In this document: piece by piece, positions 21,881 through 21,924 of the stretch
How the letters are laid out: each line of letters begins with the position of its first letter
Numbering within the stretch: the stretch's first letter is position 1
From: JANPCX01 sp966211815
Lineage (GTDB): Bacteria; Pseudomonadota; Gammaproteobacteria; Burkholderiales; Burkholderiaceae_C
Reading direction: 5' to 3'
Length of the DNA stretch: 21,924 bases
Assembly (NCBI GenBank): GCA_966211815.1
Contig: CBIHOD010000069.1
Location: 1 to 21,924, forward strand
Notes under the pieces: model-generated
What the model was told of the DNA's origin: nothing
The model's input: the letters and a program-made list of their open reading frames with translations, nothing else
Databases searched by the model: none
Translations under genes and position numbers: made by a program

Positions 21881-21924
21881 GCCGGCGAACGCGCCCCCCA
21901 ACACCCACGGCGGTGTCTCCCACA

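Overview
The window is GC-rich (most genes near 70% G+C by eye, strong third-position G/C) and looks like a chromosomal segment of a betaproteobacterium, probably Burkholderiales close to Comamonadaceae. Grounds for this are a type A RNase P RNA of betaproteobacterial form, a ThuEFGK-type trehalose transporter, a Bcr/CflA exporter and the codon bias. No phage, insertion sequence, tRNA, rRNA or CRISPR array was seen.

Layout. (1) 1-1045, plus strand: a DUF3299-type protein whose first 17 residues are those of DNA topoisomerase I, then a type IV pilin-like protein. (2) 1076-4213, minus strand: an alpha-carbonic anhydrase-like exported protein in which one zinc-ligand His is Glu, a Bcr/CflA-family exporter, and the RNase P RNA gene rnpB with a visible -10 box. 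(3) 4252-9598, minus strand: a tightly packed five-gene operon, the most unusual part of the window. In transcription order it encodes a divergent nicotianamine-synthase-like enzyme, a PurD-like ATP-grasp ligase, a second ATP-grasp protein, a clear nicotianamine synthase homologue, and a QueC-like PP-loop ATPase with a Cys4 zinc motif. I know of no named pathway with this gene set. It reads as a biosynthetic cluster for a small molecule or a modified peptide, possibly a metallophore carrying aminocarboxypropyl groups. Parts of it are much more AT-rich than the surroundings, which suggests acquisition. (4) 9750-11630, plus strand: a membrane-bound NDP-sugar 4,6-dehydratase (CapD/PglF type). (5) 11830-15269, plus strand: an OmpR-type response regulator and a hybrid sensor kinase. 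(6) 15642-21827, plus strand: a trehalose uptake and hydrolysis locus (binding protein, two permeases, ATPase, cytoplasmic GH37 trehalase).

The trehalose locus is self-consistent: periplasmic binding, ABC import, then hydrolysis to glucose in the cytoplasm. A strong intrinsic terminator between the binding-protein gene and the first permease gene probably makes the binding protein more abundant than the membrane parts. The two-component pair just upstream could regulate the locus, but only proximity supports that. Two families of palindromic intergenic repeats lie at 15292-15455 and 17068-17217, with a degenerate copy at the right end.
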